A stretch of 64,000 nt of DNA, taken from NCBI GenBank assembly GCA_029747015.1, contig JAKOGI010001961.1, positions 30,001 through 94,000 on the forward strand, written 5' to 3'. Each line of letters starts with the position of its first letter. Position 1 is the first letter of the stretch. This DNA comes from Carnegiea gigantea. Its lineage: Eukaryota > Streptophyta > Magnoliopsida > Caryophyllales > Cactaceae. Positions 37,083 to 49,600 of the stretch are shown piece after piece. The notes below the pieces were generated by a model. The model had not been told where the DNA came from. It saw nothing but the letters and a program-made list of their open reading frames with translations, and did no database searches. The position numbers and the translations under genes are program-made.

Positions 37083-38821
37083 CAAACCTGAAAAAAGCAC
37101 TAGTCACTACTATGGTCATAACTTTAGAATGCAACATAATAGCCTCAGGCAAGACATTAATCTCTTTCACCATAAAAATATAACTTAATGAGATCGTATA
37201 GCTCACATTATCACAACAATATTTTCCAATGAAACCAAGTTCATATTTTTAATGGAAACATAATCAAAACAATGTATAAACTTACCGCAAACAATTACTC
37301 CAAGTTTCCACCTCATAACTCAACTACAACTTTTGTAAAGGAACGTATATGTACAATTTACTCCTGAACATAAATACACCATCCCAATGGTTTCCACAAT
37401 TTTCATTAGTTTATTCCACTATATTGTTATCACTAATGTTGAAAAACTTACCACTTGTATCCAATTCTCAGCTAATGTACACAAACAGTCCACATTCACA
37501 CTAAAAATGACAATTTCACTCAAAAAATTATAACTCTGTAAATACACATCCAACATTCATCAAAATTTTCAAGAAATTGCCAAATATTGTGGAGAAGCTA
37601 TAGTAAATTTCTCAAGATTTTTATCCAAGCGAATATTTTACAAAAACAAAAAAATGACCAAAAGTATGCATTCAATATGGCAGTTTTTATCAAAATTTTA
37701 TAACTCAGAAAATACACGTCCAAAATTCACGAATATTTATCAGGAGTTGACAAATATTATGACAAATTTATAGTATGATTTTTGTAATTTTCACCAATCT
37801 AGTATCTCTCAGAAAATAAAACAACTGCCGAAATTGTCCACTAAAACAATTCAATTTCAATCCAAAATCCATAACTAAGAACCACGTCAAAAATTCATAA
37901 AACTTTATACAAAATTGCCAATATTATGAAGAAACTGCAGTAAATGTCTTAGAATTTTTGACCAAGTAAGTAATTCTCATATACTCAAATGGTGGGTGTA
38001 ATTATGAAAAATTAGAAAATAAAATTCCTCTTTTTCCCCCCTTCAATTCTCTTAATCCATATATTCAAGCAAAGTCTTCACAACCTAGTTTGTATAAGAT
38101 CAGATTCGCAACACAACCTTCAAATTCATAATATCCGCATAATCCAACAATCACAAATAATCATGAAATTTCTAGTTGTGGGTTTCTAACAATTGAACTT
38201 AGGCTTTTAATCTATTAAACCCTAAAAATATAAAGATCATAACTTCCACCTTCAATTAATTTCTCAAATTCAAGCATGAACCATCAAAATAATCTTTGCC
38301 TAATCAACTTTAAGTTTAAGGAATGCAAAAATCACTCACCTTAATTTGCTACCAAGACCCTAATCCCTCTTCTTCTTCCCCCTCATCCTCCTCCTCCTTG
38401 TTCTTCTTCTCCTCCTCCTCCTCCTCCTTCCTAGTGGGTTGTGTGTGCATGATTTAGGGTGGGGCAAACCCCCCCTGAAGCTTAATTTGCTACCAAGGCC
38501 CTCATAGCTCGTCTTCTTCCTCTTCCGCCTCGTCCACCTTCTCCTCCTCCTCCTCCTCCTTTTCCTCCTCCTCCTCCTCCTCCTCCCTAAATGGGGGGGG
38601 GTGTATGTGAATTAGGGTGGGGCAAAAGTAAAGAACCTCTCTATTTTCACGTGACAAAAATCCTCCTTTTATTTATTTCTTTTTATTTTTTGGGTTCAAT
38701 TCACCCTCTCTATTTTGTTCTTCCACCTCATTTCTTTTTCTTTTTTTTTGACTAGGTTGTAATAATCTACTAAATCTAGCATGCTTCTAATTATTCCCAA
38801 AATTAATAAAATCAATACTTG

Positions 38822-38824
<3 letters not shown>

Positions 38825-38869
<45 letters not shown>

Positions 38870-38900
38870 CGCGTGCGCACACACACACACACACACACAT
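38825..38900. repeat. Compound (AC)n-(AT)n-(AC)n microsatellite
   Basis: A run of AC dinucleotides, then AT dinucleotides, then CGCGTGCGC and a second AC run. It lies near the promoter end of LTR6. Confidence 0.9.
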
Positions 38901-38991
38901 AAATATCAAAAATAAATAACTTAAACTATGTATGAAAAATATACATTAGCACATAAGTCAAATTTAACAATTAAAAATTCGGAGTGTTACA

Positions 38992-39197
38992 TCATTCCCA
39001 CCTTAAAAAAAGTTTCGTTCTCGAAACTTGAAGCATCTAATTGTCGAACACAAGATCAACCATAAACAAGGTTCACTTAAGAAATAGATTGCGCATATAA
39101 ACAAGCACATATACATGCATCAAGCAAAAAGTCAATCACATGCGCACATATGCCCTTTAGGTAAAAAATCGCATGATTTTTGCTGTAATACCTCTTT
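38992..39197 (-). other. Array spacer 6: minimal internal domain
   Basis: About 206 bp, with the purine tract (minus) at plus 38995-39012 and a decayed primer site AGGTATTACAGC (plus about 39182-39193). LTR7 ends at about 39198, where TGTAATGCC has decayed to CGCAATGCC. Confidence 0.75.
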
Positions 39198-41945
39198 CGC
39201 AATGCCCCGCCCAAAAAAGCAGGCGCGTCACCACTGTCTTCATGAAACAGAATCTATATCATTGACATATAATAAGGCCTACATTCCCAAAGCTATCCAA
39301 AAGCATTCAACAACTAGCTACCCTTCTTAATGCTCTTGTGGTCCATTTTTTTCTTCTAAATACTTGAAAAATGGCACGGACATGAGTTCCACCAGCCTGG
39401 TGAATAAAATTTAGCTTCCTCGTTGTTACACTTTGCCTATTAATTGGTTAACACATAATAATCACATAGTATGCGCATGACACAGGATTAAAACGTAGCA
39501 TATAACACATAGAAGGTGATATAAGAATATGGTCGTGCTAAAAGATACAATTATACATTTTATATCTATTATGCAAATTATACTCTTGAAACATCACAAG
39601 CAAACACACCTATATGCCGTAAGGCAGGTGCCCAGATTAGCTTAGCCGTACTTGACCCATAGCATTTACGATTCAAAGACCCACATTTTTACTTAAGTCC
39701 CTAAACAAAGTCTACCATTAGCTTATTCACAAACTAACAATAATTATGTCATACCAACCATGCCCCCTTAGACTCCTGGTCCTCTCTCGAGGTTAAAAGA
39801 AAGTAGAGACTACTATGCTCGACTAATGGTCCGATTAAGATTATAATCGCAATTTCAACATGCACAACCGCATATTTCTTACAACCTTTTTCATAGTCTC
39901 ATAATCATATAATATACACTCTCCTAAAATCGATCACAATACCAAAGATACCTTAATATTCTTTTATTTCCAACTTGAAATCTGAATTCACAACATGTCA
40001 TACATTCTTAGTCAAACCAAACTTCTTAATTTTAGGGGAAATCAGCCCACAACCCACGCGAAGAACCATCACGGCATAAGGGTGGCAAACATATCTTGAT
40101 GGACCACCCACAGCTTATTCATGCGGTACCGACCAGGAATATACTCTCATTCCGAAGGATGCAATATGCCTATAAAACATAAACTATATAGCCACATTCA
40201 CATCCTAGTAAATTTGGATCGAAGCCTTCCTCATTAGGGCCCACATGACCAGCATAACACATAAGGCTGACATTCATATCCCCGGGAATAGTTGAAGCCT
40301 CTCTCACTAGGTGAACTAAACAGAATGATAGTTATGGCCATAGCCCTAGAGCACAATGTAATAGCATGAGGTAAGACATGAACCTCTTTCCCCATAAAAA
40401 CATAACTTATATAGTGAGATCATATAGTTCATATTACCGTAGTAATATTTTCCAATGAAACCCAATTTTAGAATTTTAACAAAAACATAGTCAAAACATT
40501 GCATAAACTTCAAACAATTGCCGCAAGTTTTCGCCATATAGCTCAACTACAACTTTTGCAAAGGAATGTATATGCACAATTTACTCGAAAACATACACAA
40601 ACCAAGATATAATCGAACTCCAAACGGTTTCCACAACTTTCAACAATTTATTTCACTATCCTATTATTGCTAATGCTGAAAAATAGACTACCTGTATCCA
40701 ATTCTCAGCTAATATACGCAAACAGCACACATATACACTAAAAATGATAGCTTCACTCAAAAAGTTATAACGTCATTAATACACATCCAACAATCATATA
40801 TAGAAAATTTCTAGATATCATGGATAAGTTACAATAAAATTCTCAGGATTTTATGCAAGTAAATAATTCACACAAATTCTAATAATGATAAAATTATGCT
40901 GTTAATGTCGCAATTTCGATCAAAATTTCATAACTTAGAAAATACACATCCAACATTGAAGAACATTTATCAGGAGTTGAAAAATATTATGAAGAATATA
41001 CAATACAATTTTCATATTTTTCACCAATCCAATAACCCCCAGAAATTAAAACACCAACCAAAATTGTGCACTAAGATAGGTTAATTTCAATCAAAAATCC
41101 ATAACTAAGAAGCTACACATCCAAAATTTAGAAAACTTTACATAAAATTACCAAATATTATGGAAAAGCTACTGTAATGTTTCAGAATTTTTGGCCAAGC
41201 AAATAATTCCCAGAAATTCAAACAATGGGCAAATTATGAAAAATTTGAAAATAACATCCTTTTTCCCCCATTTCAATGCTCTTATAACCACATACTCAAG
41301 CAAAGCATTCACAACCTGGAATATACATGATCAAATTTGCAATACAACCTTTGAATTTGTAATATCTACATAATCCAACAATCACAAATAATCATGAAAT
41401 TTCTAGTAGTGAGTTTCTAACAATTGAACTTAAGCTTCTAATCTGTGAAACACTAAAAATATAAAATTCATAGTTTCAATCTTCAATTAATTTCCCAATT
41501 CAAGCATGAACCATCAAAATAATCCTTCCCTAATCAATTTTAAGTTTAGCAAATGCAAGAATCAATGACGTCAATTTGCTACCAAGACCCTAATCACTCC
41601 TCCTCCTCCTCCGTCCTCCTCCTCATTCTCTCTAATTTTGTGTGTGCATGTGAACCAGGCTAGGGCAAAAGCAAACCCCCCCGAGACATGAAAAATAGAT
41701 AGAAGATCTGTGCCATTTATAGGCACCATGTGCATGGCAGTGCAATAGATTGACTTTAATGATTTTGGCGGGTGCTGTGTTCGAACATGTTGCTTGATCG
41801 TTTTCCTCTCCTTATTTGGCATTTTCTGGGGGCTGTTGCCATCAGTTGGCCTTTTCTTTTTTTCTTTTTTTTGGTTGCATTCCCTATCCATGTTCTCTCC
41901 CTATTTTCTTTTATTTGGTAGTCTACCATTTTTGTTAATTTCCAT

Positions 41946-42558
41946 TAGGGCTGGGCAACGGATCGGGTTGGGCTAGACTGGGCTAGTCCATTAACTAAAT
42001 GAGTTGGACTGGGCCAAGCATATTTGTTAATAGGTTGAGCTGAGTTATGGGCCAAATGAACCTGGCCCGCCCATGACTCGCCCATTACCACTTAGGGAGT
42101 GTTTTTGGTGAATTAATTTTTCAATTAATGTCTCTATAATTTTCTAACCAAACTAAACTAATTCAATTCAAAGTTGAAAAATACACAACCAAGATAATAA
42201 ACAGGTCAGATCGGATCGGCCTGTAAACAGCTCACTTTAGACCCGTTTAAAAACGGAACAAACTTGTGCAAAATAGAGTGTATAATAACTATTGTTATAT
42301 ACAAAGTGTTGGTCATAAGATTAACTAATTAGAACATGTAAACTAGTGTGTCAATTAGGTTGAGAAAAATAATGGGTCACTAAACGGGCCATTAATGGGT
42401 CAGTCCAATTCGGCCCATTAATACGCCTGAATGGGCCTGCCCATTACTGACCCTGTCCATTATTGACCCAGTCCTTTATTAGCCATATTTTAAATGGGCC
42501 GACCGCTTAATCCAATGGATACCCGGTCCGTTGTGCACCCGTAGTTTCCCTACCCCTA
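41946..42558. mobile_element. hAT-type MITE (613 bp)
   Basis: Termini are TAGGGCTGGGCAACGG and, at the other end, CCCTACCCCTA, an inverted repeat of the hAT form. The 8-bp TSD is ATTTCCAT (41938-41945) and GTTTCCAT (42559-42566), 7/8 identical. Subterminal GGGCC/GGCCCA motifs are abundant. No transposase. Confidence 0.75.
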
Positions 42559-42696
42559 GTTTCCATACACATTATTTTCAATTTTTTTATAGATTATTAT
42601 TTTATATTTTATCATATATTAATTTTTAGGTAGGAATTAATATTTTAGTTACATACTGCAATCTTTTATAATAGATTTTACTACAAAGTCTAATTC

Positions 42697-42699
<3 letters not shown>

Positions 42700-42749
<50 letters not shown>

Positions 42750-42764
42750 ATATTATATATATAT

Positions 42765-42809
<45 letters not shown>
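42700..42809. repeat. (TA)n microsatellite
   Basis: About 110 bp of TA dinucleotides with a few TTA/ATT interruptions. The frames of isoleucine-tyrosine repeats here are artefacts of the dinucleotide. Confidence 0.95.
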
Positions 42810-42811
<2 letters not shown>

Positions 42812-43370
42812 TTCTGTAAGATGTTATAATTTTTCCCCCTGCTGTTAGTATGATGGAATTTCCTTACTTCGTGAGTAGGATCCATATTTTGGGACTAAAA
42901 AGTTTATATGGGTCTCTTTTAAAAATAATTGCCGACCAAATACCTAAGACACTAATGACAATTGAGCGTATCCGCCCTTAACTTCGGCCCTCCTTTACAT
43001 GAAAGTCTCGCTTCGCACCTGACCCCCTTATTTTCACGTGATAAAACCCCCTTTTTTAGTTCTTTTTCTTTTTCTGGGTCAATTCACTCTATCTCAATTC
43101 ACTCTATCTCTCTCCTTTTTTTTCTTCTACCTCGTTTCTTTTTTTTTTTTTTTTGGGTTAGGCTGTAATAATCTACTAAATGAGCTGTGCTTCTAATTGT
43201 TCCCCAAAAATAATAATACTAATACTAGCTCAAGACCATATACATATCAAAAATAAATAATCTAAAGTGTGCACATAAAGTATACACTAGCAAGTAAGTC
43301 AAAATTAGCAGCTAAAAATTTAGGGTGTTACACATTATAAGAGTCTATAATACAGAAATTGGACACCTGT

Positions 43371-43612
43371 GCAATGAGCTGACCCAGTTACTAACCTTTT
43401 TAGTTTTTCTGTTTTAGTCAAAATAGAACTGTAAAATTCCAAACACTAGGCCTAAGTTTCCAATGACCCTTTCCTGGCTTTCTGACTCTGTCATTCTCTT
43501 CCCTCTACTCTTAATCGAAGCTGGGAAAAGAAACAATCAAGAAGTGAAGCGAACAATCTCTCTCTCGCTCTCAAGTGAGCTAAAGGTGCCTTCTCTAGCA
43601 CTAACTTTTCAA
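43371..43612. repeat. Inverted repeat, left copy
   Basis: About 242 bp that reappears in inverted form at 50266-50926 (264 bp after removing a MITE). Conserved boxes include TGACCCAGTTACTAACC at the outer end and CCTTCTCTAGCACTAACTTT at the inner end. The outermost matching base is near GCAATGAG. No matching flanking duplication was found, so a Mutator-like element with long TIRs is possible but unproven. Confidence 0.65.
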
Positions 43613-43630
43613 GGTTAGTGCTAGAGAAGG
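43589..43630. other. Perfect 17-bp hairpin at the inner end of the left inverted repeat
   Basis: CCTTCTCTAGCACTAAC and its exact complement GTTAGTGCTAGAGAAGG flank an 8-nt loop. The arms extend a few bases further with one mismatch. Only one arm exists in the right copy, so the fold-back arose in the left copy. Confidence 0.85.
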
Positions 43631-43900
43631 TACCTATAAACCTAAAAATATTGCAAATTGTTCAGATTGCTTCTTAGTTGATCATTCGCAATTGTAGTTA
43701 TTGCTGCTAGACCTTGCCTTTTTTTTTTTTTTGGGTCTCTCCTGGCCATGTAAACAGAAGCATAAAATTGCTTTAGGTGGATAAAGTTATCACAATAACA
43801 TTTATCTATACACCTAAAAAATATTGACATTGTTCAGATTACTTCTAATTAGTTGATCATTTGTAGTTATTGTTGCTAGACCCCACCTTTTTTTTATTTT
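43631..43900. repeat. Imperfect direct duplication (about 90-bp units)
   Basis: The block from CCTATAAACCTAAAAATATTG to GCTAGACCTTGCC followed by poly-T (about 43632-43730) recurs at about 43807-43890. The two copies share ATATTG, TTGTTCAGATT, TAGTTGATCATT and GTAGTTATTG. Confidence 0.7.
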
Positions 43901-43989
43901 TTAGGTTGATCAAATTAAATTTTCTTCTCCATTTCCTTACAACTTTTTTAGTTCCTTCGTAATAAATGATCCCTCGGCCACTAAACCTC

Positions 43990-44295
43990 ACATGTCATCG
44001 AAGCCGCTCTTCAACTCAAAGTGTGCTCATCCCATGCAAATTCAGCCTAATTCAGGGGTCCCCTATAAATCATGTTTCTTTATACTACTGTCGCTAAAAC
44101 TGAACCTCCTTTTTCAAAGAAGCTATTAAAGATCTTAACTAGCGAGGGGCTATGACTAATGAGTTTTATGCTTTGATTGCTAATGACATTTGGAAACTTG
44201 TTCCTGAACATGCAGCAAGAAATCTTGTGGCTAGTAAGTGGGTTTATAAGATCAAGAACTAGTCCAATGGAACTGGTTGCTAAACATAATCATTA
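43990..44295 (+). pseudogene. Copia A fragment: start of reverse transcriptase
   Basis: The translation includes HPMQIQPNSG, TEPPF and then EFYALIANDIWKLVPEH and VASKWVYKIKN (44160-44262), the linker and first reverse-transcriptase motifs of Ty1/copia pol. Stops and a frameshift interrupt it. It breaks off near 44295, where the next copia motif is due. The later motifs of what looks like the same element reappear at 51085, so copia A appears split by about 6.8 kb. Confidence 0.65.
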
Positions 44296-44506
44296 GCAAG
44301 GAGTGGTGGATCCAGACATTTGGATCAAGGGTGCAGTGTCAACATCTAACATCCTATTCCTAGTACCCTCTACTTGGTCCATTGCCTCCACTTTTGCTAG
44401 GAATACTAGATTTACCCTCACTTAATTTCCCCATCTATTTGACACTTATTAATATTAAAACCGACTTCATTACTCCTTACATTATCTTCTTCACTTTTTA
44501 CATGTT
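44296..44506. other. Unassigned segment between copia A and copia B
   Basis: About 210 bp with no recognised motif, ending at the GTTTC target of copia B. It is continuous with 49835-50265 when copia B is removed. Confidence 0.5.
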
Positions 44507-44511
44507 GTTTC

Positions 44512-44725
44512 TATTAGGAAACAAATAGATTATACACTTAGTTTAGGAAACAAAGTCCTAGATTGCATACCACTTTGTTTAGGAAACAAAATCTTCGGTG
44601 GCAAGATAGCATGATTAACCGTGAAGCATAGCATGTATAAATAGCCATGTAATTTGGGATCATCAAGAATCAAAAGCATACAACACAGAAGTCTTGATCA
44701 CTCTTCACCCATCCAAATTTCTTTA
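44512..44725 (+). repeat. 5' LTR of copia B
   Basis: 214 bp, starting TATTAGGAAACAAATAG and ending CCAAATTTCTTTA. TATAAATAG at about 44636 is the likely core promoter. Two GTTTAGGAAACAAA-type direct repeats lie in U3. Confidence 0.8.
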
Positions 44726-44737
44726 TGGCATCAGAGC
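44726..44737 (+). other. Copia B primer-binding site
   Basis: TGGCATCAGAGC abuts the LTR and differs at one base from the initiator-Met-tRNA complement. Confidence 0.75.
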
Positions 44738-44773
44738 TGTAAGATCCACAACATTAAAATTTTTTAGTCATGC

Positions 44774-47700
44774 TGGAGACAAGAAAAACTTCATTATCGA
44801 AGCTCATTCACCATACTTCCTACATCCTTTAGAAGGCCCAGGAATATTAATAACTACAGTAGTTTTTGATGGGAAAAACTACGATCTGTGGCAAAGTGTG
44901 TGAATGTGTAGTAGGCAAGAAACTTCTTTGGATGTGCAAAGAGGATAAGGCACATCAGTTCCTTATGGGGCTAAATGATGATGAATTTTCATCAATATGA
45001 AGTCAATTACTTGCTCAAGACTCATTACCTCAACTTGATAAAATTTTTAATGTAGTAATGCAGAGGAGAACCACTGAAAAATCACGATGCAACAAGACAA
45101 CAATGTCGAGACCCAAGCTGCTTTTGCTGTCAATGTGCCCAGAAACGCATCTGCCTCACATCGAACAATATGTCGACATTGCCGCAAAACAAAACATGAT
45201 GAGCAGAGCTGTTTTGAGATTATTGGCTACCTCACTGGATGGGTACTGCGAGAAGGAGGATGTACCCAAGGAAGAGGACGAGGAACTTGAGGAGGCCGAC
45301 GAAACGCTGGACGAGGGCGTGGACTAGGAAGCGCATATGCGGCCCAAGCAGCACCCAAGGCAGCCCAGAATCAAGCAGCACCCAAGGCAGCCCAGAACAT
45401 AGTAAGTTCACCTCTGGTGCCCGGGTTAAGTGCTGACCAAATTCAACACCTACTTAGCCTTATCAAGGCAACCAAAACAAGCTGCGATAAATTATCAAGT
45501 AACATAGATTGTGTTGGGATTTGTCCCAAATTCCTTTGCCGGTTTTGGAAATAAATAAAGTTATTTCCTTTTGTGAGATTATTTCTTGGCATCCAAGATC
45601 ATGTTGTGTGTTTGAGATCTTCTGTATTATGGAAATTATATTATTTCCATACTTTGGGTTGAAGATTTTTCCTTTTTTGGAAAGTTGATGGTTGGTGGCC
45701 AAGACATATGTTTGCGGTTAGGATTGAACCCTTGGTACCTGTGGGGCTTCCCTATAAATACTAGGTTGTTTAACCTTGTTTGATGCGGTGCAACTTGGGA
45801 GTGCCTGTGGGCAATTCCCTTTTCTATTCCACTTTTTGTTGGGAGTTAGTATTGAGAGATTTTCGTTGTAATTGATCTCTTTCTTGGGTGTTTGAGATCT
45901 GTGTCTCTCTTGTTGTTGATCTCTGTATTGGGAATGAGATCGTTCTGTACTAACTCATATGATAGTGGATTTTGTGTCGGTGTTGCCGCCCGTGGTTTTC
46001 TCCCGTTTTGGGTTTCCACGTAAATCTTGTGTGTCGCTGTTTTGTTCCTGTTATTCTGGTTTGAATTTCTGAATATCTGTTTCATCCTATCGCTTCCGCT
46101 ATTATTACCGCTCTAATTTCCTAACAGATTGGTTGCTTGATAGTGGCGAAACATGTCATATGACAGGTGGCCTTAAAAAATTAAGCAAACTTCATGACAT
46201 TCATCCAATTTTGATGAGAATGTCGAATGTGCAAAATTGAGTTCTACGTAAATAAGGGGTGGTGGAGTTAAATCCAACTATAATCCTTTATGATGTGTTA
46301 TTCATTCCTGGATTAACTTGCAATTTGATTTCAATTGCACAACTTATCAATGATTTGCTATGTGCAGTGACATTTACCCCACAACTACGTGCGATACAGG
46401 ACCTTTCTTTGAAGAGGCCGATTGGAGTGGTAAACAACGAAGAAGGGTCTATTTATTTAGCTGAGTAGCACTTGAAGAAGTCAAGACAAATCAAGTCGAG
46501 GTCTATGATGTATGGCATCAAAGATTAGGACATCCTTCAAAGGGAGCCATGTTATTACTTTCTAGCAAAGTTGGATTTTTTGAAAATAAAGGTAACAATA
46601 AACCTTCTGATGTTGTTTTAGGGCAAAACAAACTTGCTTGCCTTTCCCTTTAAGTGATAATAAAGCCGAAAGTTATTTTGATTTGATCCACTATGATATT
46701 TGGGGTGCATACAGGGTTGAGTCTTTATGTGGAGCACACTATTTCTTAACTATAGTTGATGATGCTAATAGAGGAACTTGGGTTTATCTAATGAAGGACA
46801 AAACCGAGGCATCTAAGCTAGTCATGAATTTCTGTGTAATGGTGCAAAATCAGTTTAACATGAATGTTAGAACAATAAGGAGCGACAATGGAAAAGAGTT
46901 CACCTCTGGTCCCATGAAGAAATTTTATAATGACCATGGTATAGTACATGAAATGAGTTGTGCTGATACACCTCCATAAAATGGTAGGATTGAAAGGAAA
47001 CATCATCACATATTAAATGTAGCAACGGCCCTTTCTTTTCCAAGCAAATCTACCATTGGAATTCTAGGGAGAATGTACCTTAGCAGTAGCATACCTAATA
47101 AATAGGACACCTTCTCCTATTTTGAAAGGCAAGACACCTTATGAGATTCTATTTGATGCACAACCTACATATGATCATATAAAAGTTTTTGGATGCCTAT
47201 GCTATGCTCGTAAATACCAAAGGCAAAAAGATAAATTTGCTTTCTGGAGTACAAAAGGCATTTTTGTGGGGTATCCTTTGGGAAGAAAGGTTGGAAAGTT
47301 TACAACTTGGATTATGGGGAATTATTTGTTAGTAGAGACATACTATTTTATGAGGACATATTTCCCCATATGAATCCAAACAAGTCATGTGAGGATAGTA
47401 TGCATGATATGAGAATTTTTGACCTTGAGTATTCTTCTCAGGGAAAAGAAATGCATGCCCATGACAACACAAACACAGCCTTTGACACTTCTCAATCAAG
47501 TGGACCAGACGAAATAATGCAGTCTGTTGATGGACCTCACAATCACAAAGCTCAAACCAGAACTGGACATGAATTTCAGTCCAACTCTAAGCCGAAAATT
47601 AGACCTGGACATGAAATACAGTCCAGTCCTGGGCCATCTGCGCCTGGACCCAAGACTGTCGCGGTTACTGGCAACAAATCTAGAACAGAGACTGCCGTAA

Positions 47701-49593
47701 CTAGTGGCAAATAAATCTGGGCTTGATGAAACAAGCCCAAAATGCCATGTGGCCTTCCCTGGTCCGCCAGCAACTGAGTCCAATAGAATGCGTCGAACTC
47801 CACCACTGAGAACTCAGCAGACAGGGGGAGTTCCAGTGAAAAGCCCACAATAGAAAATTTGGGACGAGCAAGCCGAGAACGAAAGGTGTCAAGTCATTTG
47901 CAAGACTATGTGTGCTACCATGCTAGAACAAAAGACCCCACTTCATCTAACCCGCTCCGAAAGGTCTCCTTAGGTAAGCCTTATCCTATAGTTAACTATG
48001 TCACTTGTGAAAAGTTTTCTAGTGCACATCAATAATATCTGGCTGCTATCCAAAATTGTGGAGCCAAGGTATTTTCAGGAGGCTGTTCATGATGCAAATT
48101 GGAGAGAAGCTATAGGAAAAGAAATTGAGGCACTCAAAACAAATAAAACTTGGACAATCGAGGACTTGCCGCTAGGTAAAAAGCCTGTCAATTATAAATG
48201 GGTATATAGAGTCAAGTACAATTCAGATGGATCTATCGACGATACAAGGCAAGACTTGTTATTCGAGGAGAACAACAGATAGAAGGATTTGATTTCAATG
48301 AAACATTTGCCCCGGTAGCAAAAATGGTAAGTGTGCGATGTTTTCTATCAGTAGTTGTTACTTAGGATGGTAACTACATCAATTGGATGTTAACAATGTC
48401 TTCCTACATGGGATCTACAAGAGGAAGTCTACATGAAATTACCTCCTAGCTTTCACTTCACAGGACCAAACAAGGTTTGCAAACTACAAAAATCTCTTTA
48501 TCAACTAAAACAAGCTTCACGACAATGGTTTGCCAAGCTATCCTCAATATTATTACGTTATGGGTTTATTCAATCATATGCAGATTACTCTTTGTTTACC
48601 TATAAGAAAGGAGATATTTATATGGCCTTATTGGTATATATTGATGATCTGGTACTTACTGGCAATAATTCTGATGTCTGTCATAAGTTCAAGTAATACT
48701 TGAACAATTGTTTTAAGATTAAGGACTTAGGTCCTTTGAAGTATTTTCTAGGTATTGAAATAGCACGAGGGCCACAAGGATTATTTCTATATTAAAGAAA
48801 ATATGCCCTATAAATTGTTGAAGAATGTGAACTTCTTGGCTCCAAACCTACAGATTTCCCAATAGAGACAAATCATAAACTTGCTTTGGCTACAGGAAGC
48901 AAACAAGACGATGCAACTCGTTATGGATGTCTTATCAGGCGACTTATCTATTTAACAATTGCACAGCCTGAGATATCTTATGTAGTACATATATTATCAC
49001 TATTCATGCATGAACCAAAGGAGGAACACATGGAGGCTGCCAAGCGGGTGCTGCACTACCTAAAAGGGGTACCAGGACAATGTTTGTTATTAAAAAGTGA
49101 TTCTAATCTTTGACTTTATGCTTATTGTGGTGCACATTGGGGAGTCTATCCTCTTACGAGGCATTCTCTAAGCGGTTATTATGTTACCATTGGAGGTTCT
49201 CCTGTATCTTGGAAAACAAAGAAGCAAAGTATTGTTTCTAGATCATCAATAGAAGCAGAATATCATGCTATGACCAACGCTACTATTGAACTAATTTGGA
49301 TAAAGTCTTTCCTTGCATCACTCTGGGTCTTTCCTGTCAAGCCCATGAAACTCTATTGTGACAATCAAACAACATTACACATTGCTAAGAGTCTCGTATT
49401 TCATGAGCGCACAAAATACATTGAAATAGATTGTCACTTTGTCAGAGAACGAATCATGTCTGGAGATCTCACAATTGATTATGTGCCTTCGAAGTATCAA
49501 ATAGGTGACATTTTTACTAAACCTCTCGGGAAGCAACAGTTTCAGTTTCTCAAAGGCAAGTTGGGCATCGTCAATCCCCATACTCCAACTTGA
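44774..49593 (+). pseudogene. Copia B gag-pol polyprotein pseudogene
   Basis: Gag traces appear at 44800-45060 (FDGKNYDLWQS, FLMGLNDDEFSS). A CX2CX4HX4C knuckle (CRHCRKTKHDEQSC) lies at 45171-45212, and a glycine/arginine-rich linker follows. After the solo LTR come the protease motif WLLDSGETCHM (46130-46165), integrase at 46640-47010 (HYDIWGAY, RSDNGKEFTSG, NGRIERKHHH), reverse transcriptase at 48090-48700 with the YIDD box (48637-48648), and RNase H at 49110-49590 (SRSSIEAEYHAM, DIFTKPL). At least ten in-frame stops and several frameshifts, and a gag shortened near 44900, make it non-functional. Confidence 0.88.
45512..46126 (+). mobile_element. Solo LTR (615 bp) inside copia B gag-protease
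   Basis: It begins TGTTGGGATTTGTCC and ends ATTTCCTAACA, with TGTTGGGA and TCCTAACA forming the terminal inverted repeat. The TSD GATTG is perfect (45507-45511 and 46127-46131). Removing it rejoins the gag end to the protease motif. A TATAAATA box lies at about 45753. Termini fit a Ty1/copia LTR of a different family from copia B. Confidence 0.88.
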
Positions 49594-49600
49594 GGGGGAG

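Larger units (their letters stand above)
33078..38991 (-). repeat. Array LTR6, interrupted by a solo LTR
   Basis: It runs from TGTAACACTCCGAA at 38991 to GGGTATTACA at 33078 on minus. Without the solo LTR (34432-37082) it is about 3.26 kb. It keeps the G-box (38648-38653), two leader copies (plus 38345-38460 and 38480-38630), a consensus splice-donor-like site (plus about 38333-38341) and the 170-bp subrepeats. A (AC)n/(AT)n tract adds length near its promoter end. Confidence 0.78.
41690..43017. mobile_element. Unclassified insertion in the LTR7 leader zone
   Basis: LTR sequence stops after GGGCAAAAGCAAACCCCCC and resumes at ACCCCCTTATTTTCACGTG, while other copies run straight through. The possible TSD is ACCCC. 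The insert holds the hAT-type MITE and the AT microsatellite. The ends show only a weak inverted match (GAGACATGAA against GCGAGACTTTCATG). No coding frame and no family assignment. Confidence 0.45.
39198..43332 (-). repeat. Array LTR7, the outermost 5' LTR, with insertions
   Basis: On minus it starts TGTAACACCCTAAA at 43332. Beyond it the purine tract of another spacer is absent and unrelated sequence begins, so this is the true right-hand edge of the array. It is 4.1 kb because an extra segment of about 1.3 kb (about 41690-43017) interrupts the leader zone. G-box at 43035-43040; subrepeats around 40720-41210. Confidence 0.75.

Noticed and set aside
42649..42885. Minus-strand isoleucine-tyrosine repeat frame.
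   Set aside because: It is a translation of the (TA)n microsatellite.
1..43332. A Cassandra-type TRIM array carrying 5S-like promoter sequence.
   Set aside because: No 5S rRNA-like internal control region was recognised in the LTRs, and LTR length is about ten times greater.
1..43332. A CRISPR array or bacterial repeat locus.
   Set aside because: Repeat units are kilobase LTRs in plant DNA; no short repeat-spacer pattern exists.
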